From: an uncultured Actinomycetes bacterium
GTDB lineage: Bacteria > Actinomycetota > Acidimicrobiia > Acidimicrobiales > Acidimicrobilacustridaceae
DNA: 6,912 nt
Assembly (NCBI GenBank): GCA_937927725.1
Contig: CALBSE010000034.1
Span: 1 to 6,912 of the forward strand
Direction of reading: 5' to 3'
Numbering within the stretch: position 1 is the stretch's first letter; each line of letters begins with the position of its first letter. The translations under genes were made by a program, and so were the position numbers. Positions 6,393 through 6,912 of this stretch are shown here, piece after piece. The notes beneath the pieces are model-generated. The model had not been told where the DNA came from. It was given only the letters and a program-made list of their open reading frames with translations, and searched no databases.

Positions 6393-6758
6393 TCAGCGTC
6401 CCCGAGTGATGGTGACACCCGAAGTGGCCAGTGCCTGCGGCACCGGTGGGCGCAACTTCCGCACAGAAACAGTGACCGACAACGCACGCGGATCGGCGAG
6501 CACCGCGTCGGCCAAGTTCTGAGCAAGATGTTCAAGTAACTGCGGCGTTCCGGTGAGGATCACGTTTTCAACCGCCGCAGTAATCGCGCCGTAGTCAAGC
6601 GTGTCGTCGAGATTGTCAGACGCCCCCGCGGCAGAAAGATCGGCGACAACGTCAAGGTCGACCTCAAGAGGTTGCGCCCGTTCACGCTCTTCGGGAAGCG
6701 CGCCACAAATGCCGGTCACGACGAGGCGTCGGAGTTCAATTCGATCGGTCGGGGCCAT
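6393..6758 (-). CDS. folB: dihydroneopterin aldolase
   Basis: Cleaves 7,8-dihydroneopterin to 6-hydroxymethyl-7,8-dihydropterin and glycolaldehyde, supplying FolK. At 121 residues it has the family's usual length and single tunnelling fold. Visible are DRIELRRLVVTGICGALPEERERAQPLEVD with Glu24, aligned by eye to the substrate-anchoring Glu of other aldolases, then DTLDYG (52-57) with Tyr56, LLEHLAQNLADAVL (73-86), and VSVRKLRPPVP (96-106), where Lys100 aligns with the catalytic lysine. The usual His-Gly of the family (often YHG or RHG before the Glu) is Cys18-Gly19 here. The ATG at 6758 has GGAG ten bases upstream and lies 17 bases after the preceding stop. The protein is FolB rather than FolX by the context of folK, though the two are similar. 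Confidence 0.93.
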   Translation of the reverse strand: MAPTDRIELRRLVVTGICGALPEERERAQPLEVDLDVVADLSAAGASDNLDDTLDYGAITAAVENVILTGTPQLLEHLAQNLADAVLADPRALSVTVSVRKLRPPVPQALATSGVTITRGR

Positions 6759-6775
6759 GGGGGATGCGCTCCGGG

Positions 6776-6912
6776 TCAGGCAGACGGCGGGGGAATCGTC
6801 TGAGAAATCGCAACCAGTTCACGGCCGAGGGGGCCGAGTTGGCGCTGCGTCAACTGTTCGATCACGGTAACAACACGGGGTGGGCTTTCGACCAATCCGT
6901 TCCAGAGCAAGT
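6776..6912 (-). CDS. C-terminal end of an unrecognised protein upstream of folB (5' end outside window)
   Basis: The minus-strand frame is open from the right edge to a TGA at 6778-6776 and gives 44 residues. They begin LLWNGLVESPPRVVTVIE, continue through a Gln-rich LTQRQLGPLGREL, and end ISQTIPPPSA. The sequence looks like an amphipathic helical C-terminus with a proline-rich tail. I do not recognise it. It lies 17 bases upstream of folB in the same direction, so it is likely in the same operon. In related actinobacteria this place is commonly taken by folP (dihydropteroate synthase), but no FolP motif is visible in these residues, so the gene is left unnamed. Reading through the window end without a stop is weak evidence by itself; the operon-like spacing raises it. 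Confidence 0.55.
   Translation of the reverse strand, partial: LLWNGLVESPPRVVTVIEQLTQRQLGPLGRELVAISQTIPPPSA

Overview
This is a gene-dense bacterial window, almost certainly from an actinobacterium (Actinomycetota). The gene order unknown-folB-folK-(Rossmann/DUF2520)-panC-panD-...-coaX on the minus strand matches, as I recall it, the Mycobacterium tuberculosis Rv3607c-Rv3600c cluster. The protein sequences are actinobacterial in style. Spot counts of a few lines give about 55-60% G+C, which is moderate for the phylum. Together with the FolB sequence style this makes me think of Acidimicrobiia, but that lineage call is only an inference.

Layout. At the left edge (1-524, plus strand) lies the C-terminal part of a trans-polyprenyl diphosphate synthase. 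Thirteen bases later the end of a long minus-strand gene train arrives head-on. Read 5' to 3' from the right edge, the train is: the tail of an unrecognised protein (6912-6776), folB (6758-6393), folK (6392-5928), a Rossmann/DUF2520 protein (5931-5146), panC (5146-4292), panD (4238-3840), nadB (3811-2249), nadC (2207-1347) and coaX (1332-538). Spacings range from short overlaps to 53 bases, so it looks like one operon with translational coupling in its first part. The largest gap, 53 bases before panD, shows a strong ribosome binding site but no promoter I can defend. No stretch longer than 300 bases lacks a gene.

How the genes work together. FolB and FolK are consecutive steps of tetrahydrofolate synthesis. 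PanD makes beta-alanine from aspartate, PanC joins it to pantoate, and CoaX phosphorylates the resulting pantothenate to begin coenzyme A synthesis. NadB and NadC are the first and last enzymes of de novo synthesis of nicotinate mononucleotide from aspartate, and they sit between panD and coaX. The train therefore combines three cofactor pathways (folate, CoA, NAD). PanD and NadB, both aspartate consumers, are adjacent. Partner genes not in the window are nadA, panB, panE/ilvC and folP/folE.

No mobile element, CRISPR array, RNA gene or novel defence-like system is visible. The points most worth a second look are the DUF2520 protein of uncertain function inside a pantothenate operon, the nadBC insertion between panD and coaX without nadA, the unidentified protein tail upstream of folB, and the inverted repeat at the convergent gene ends.
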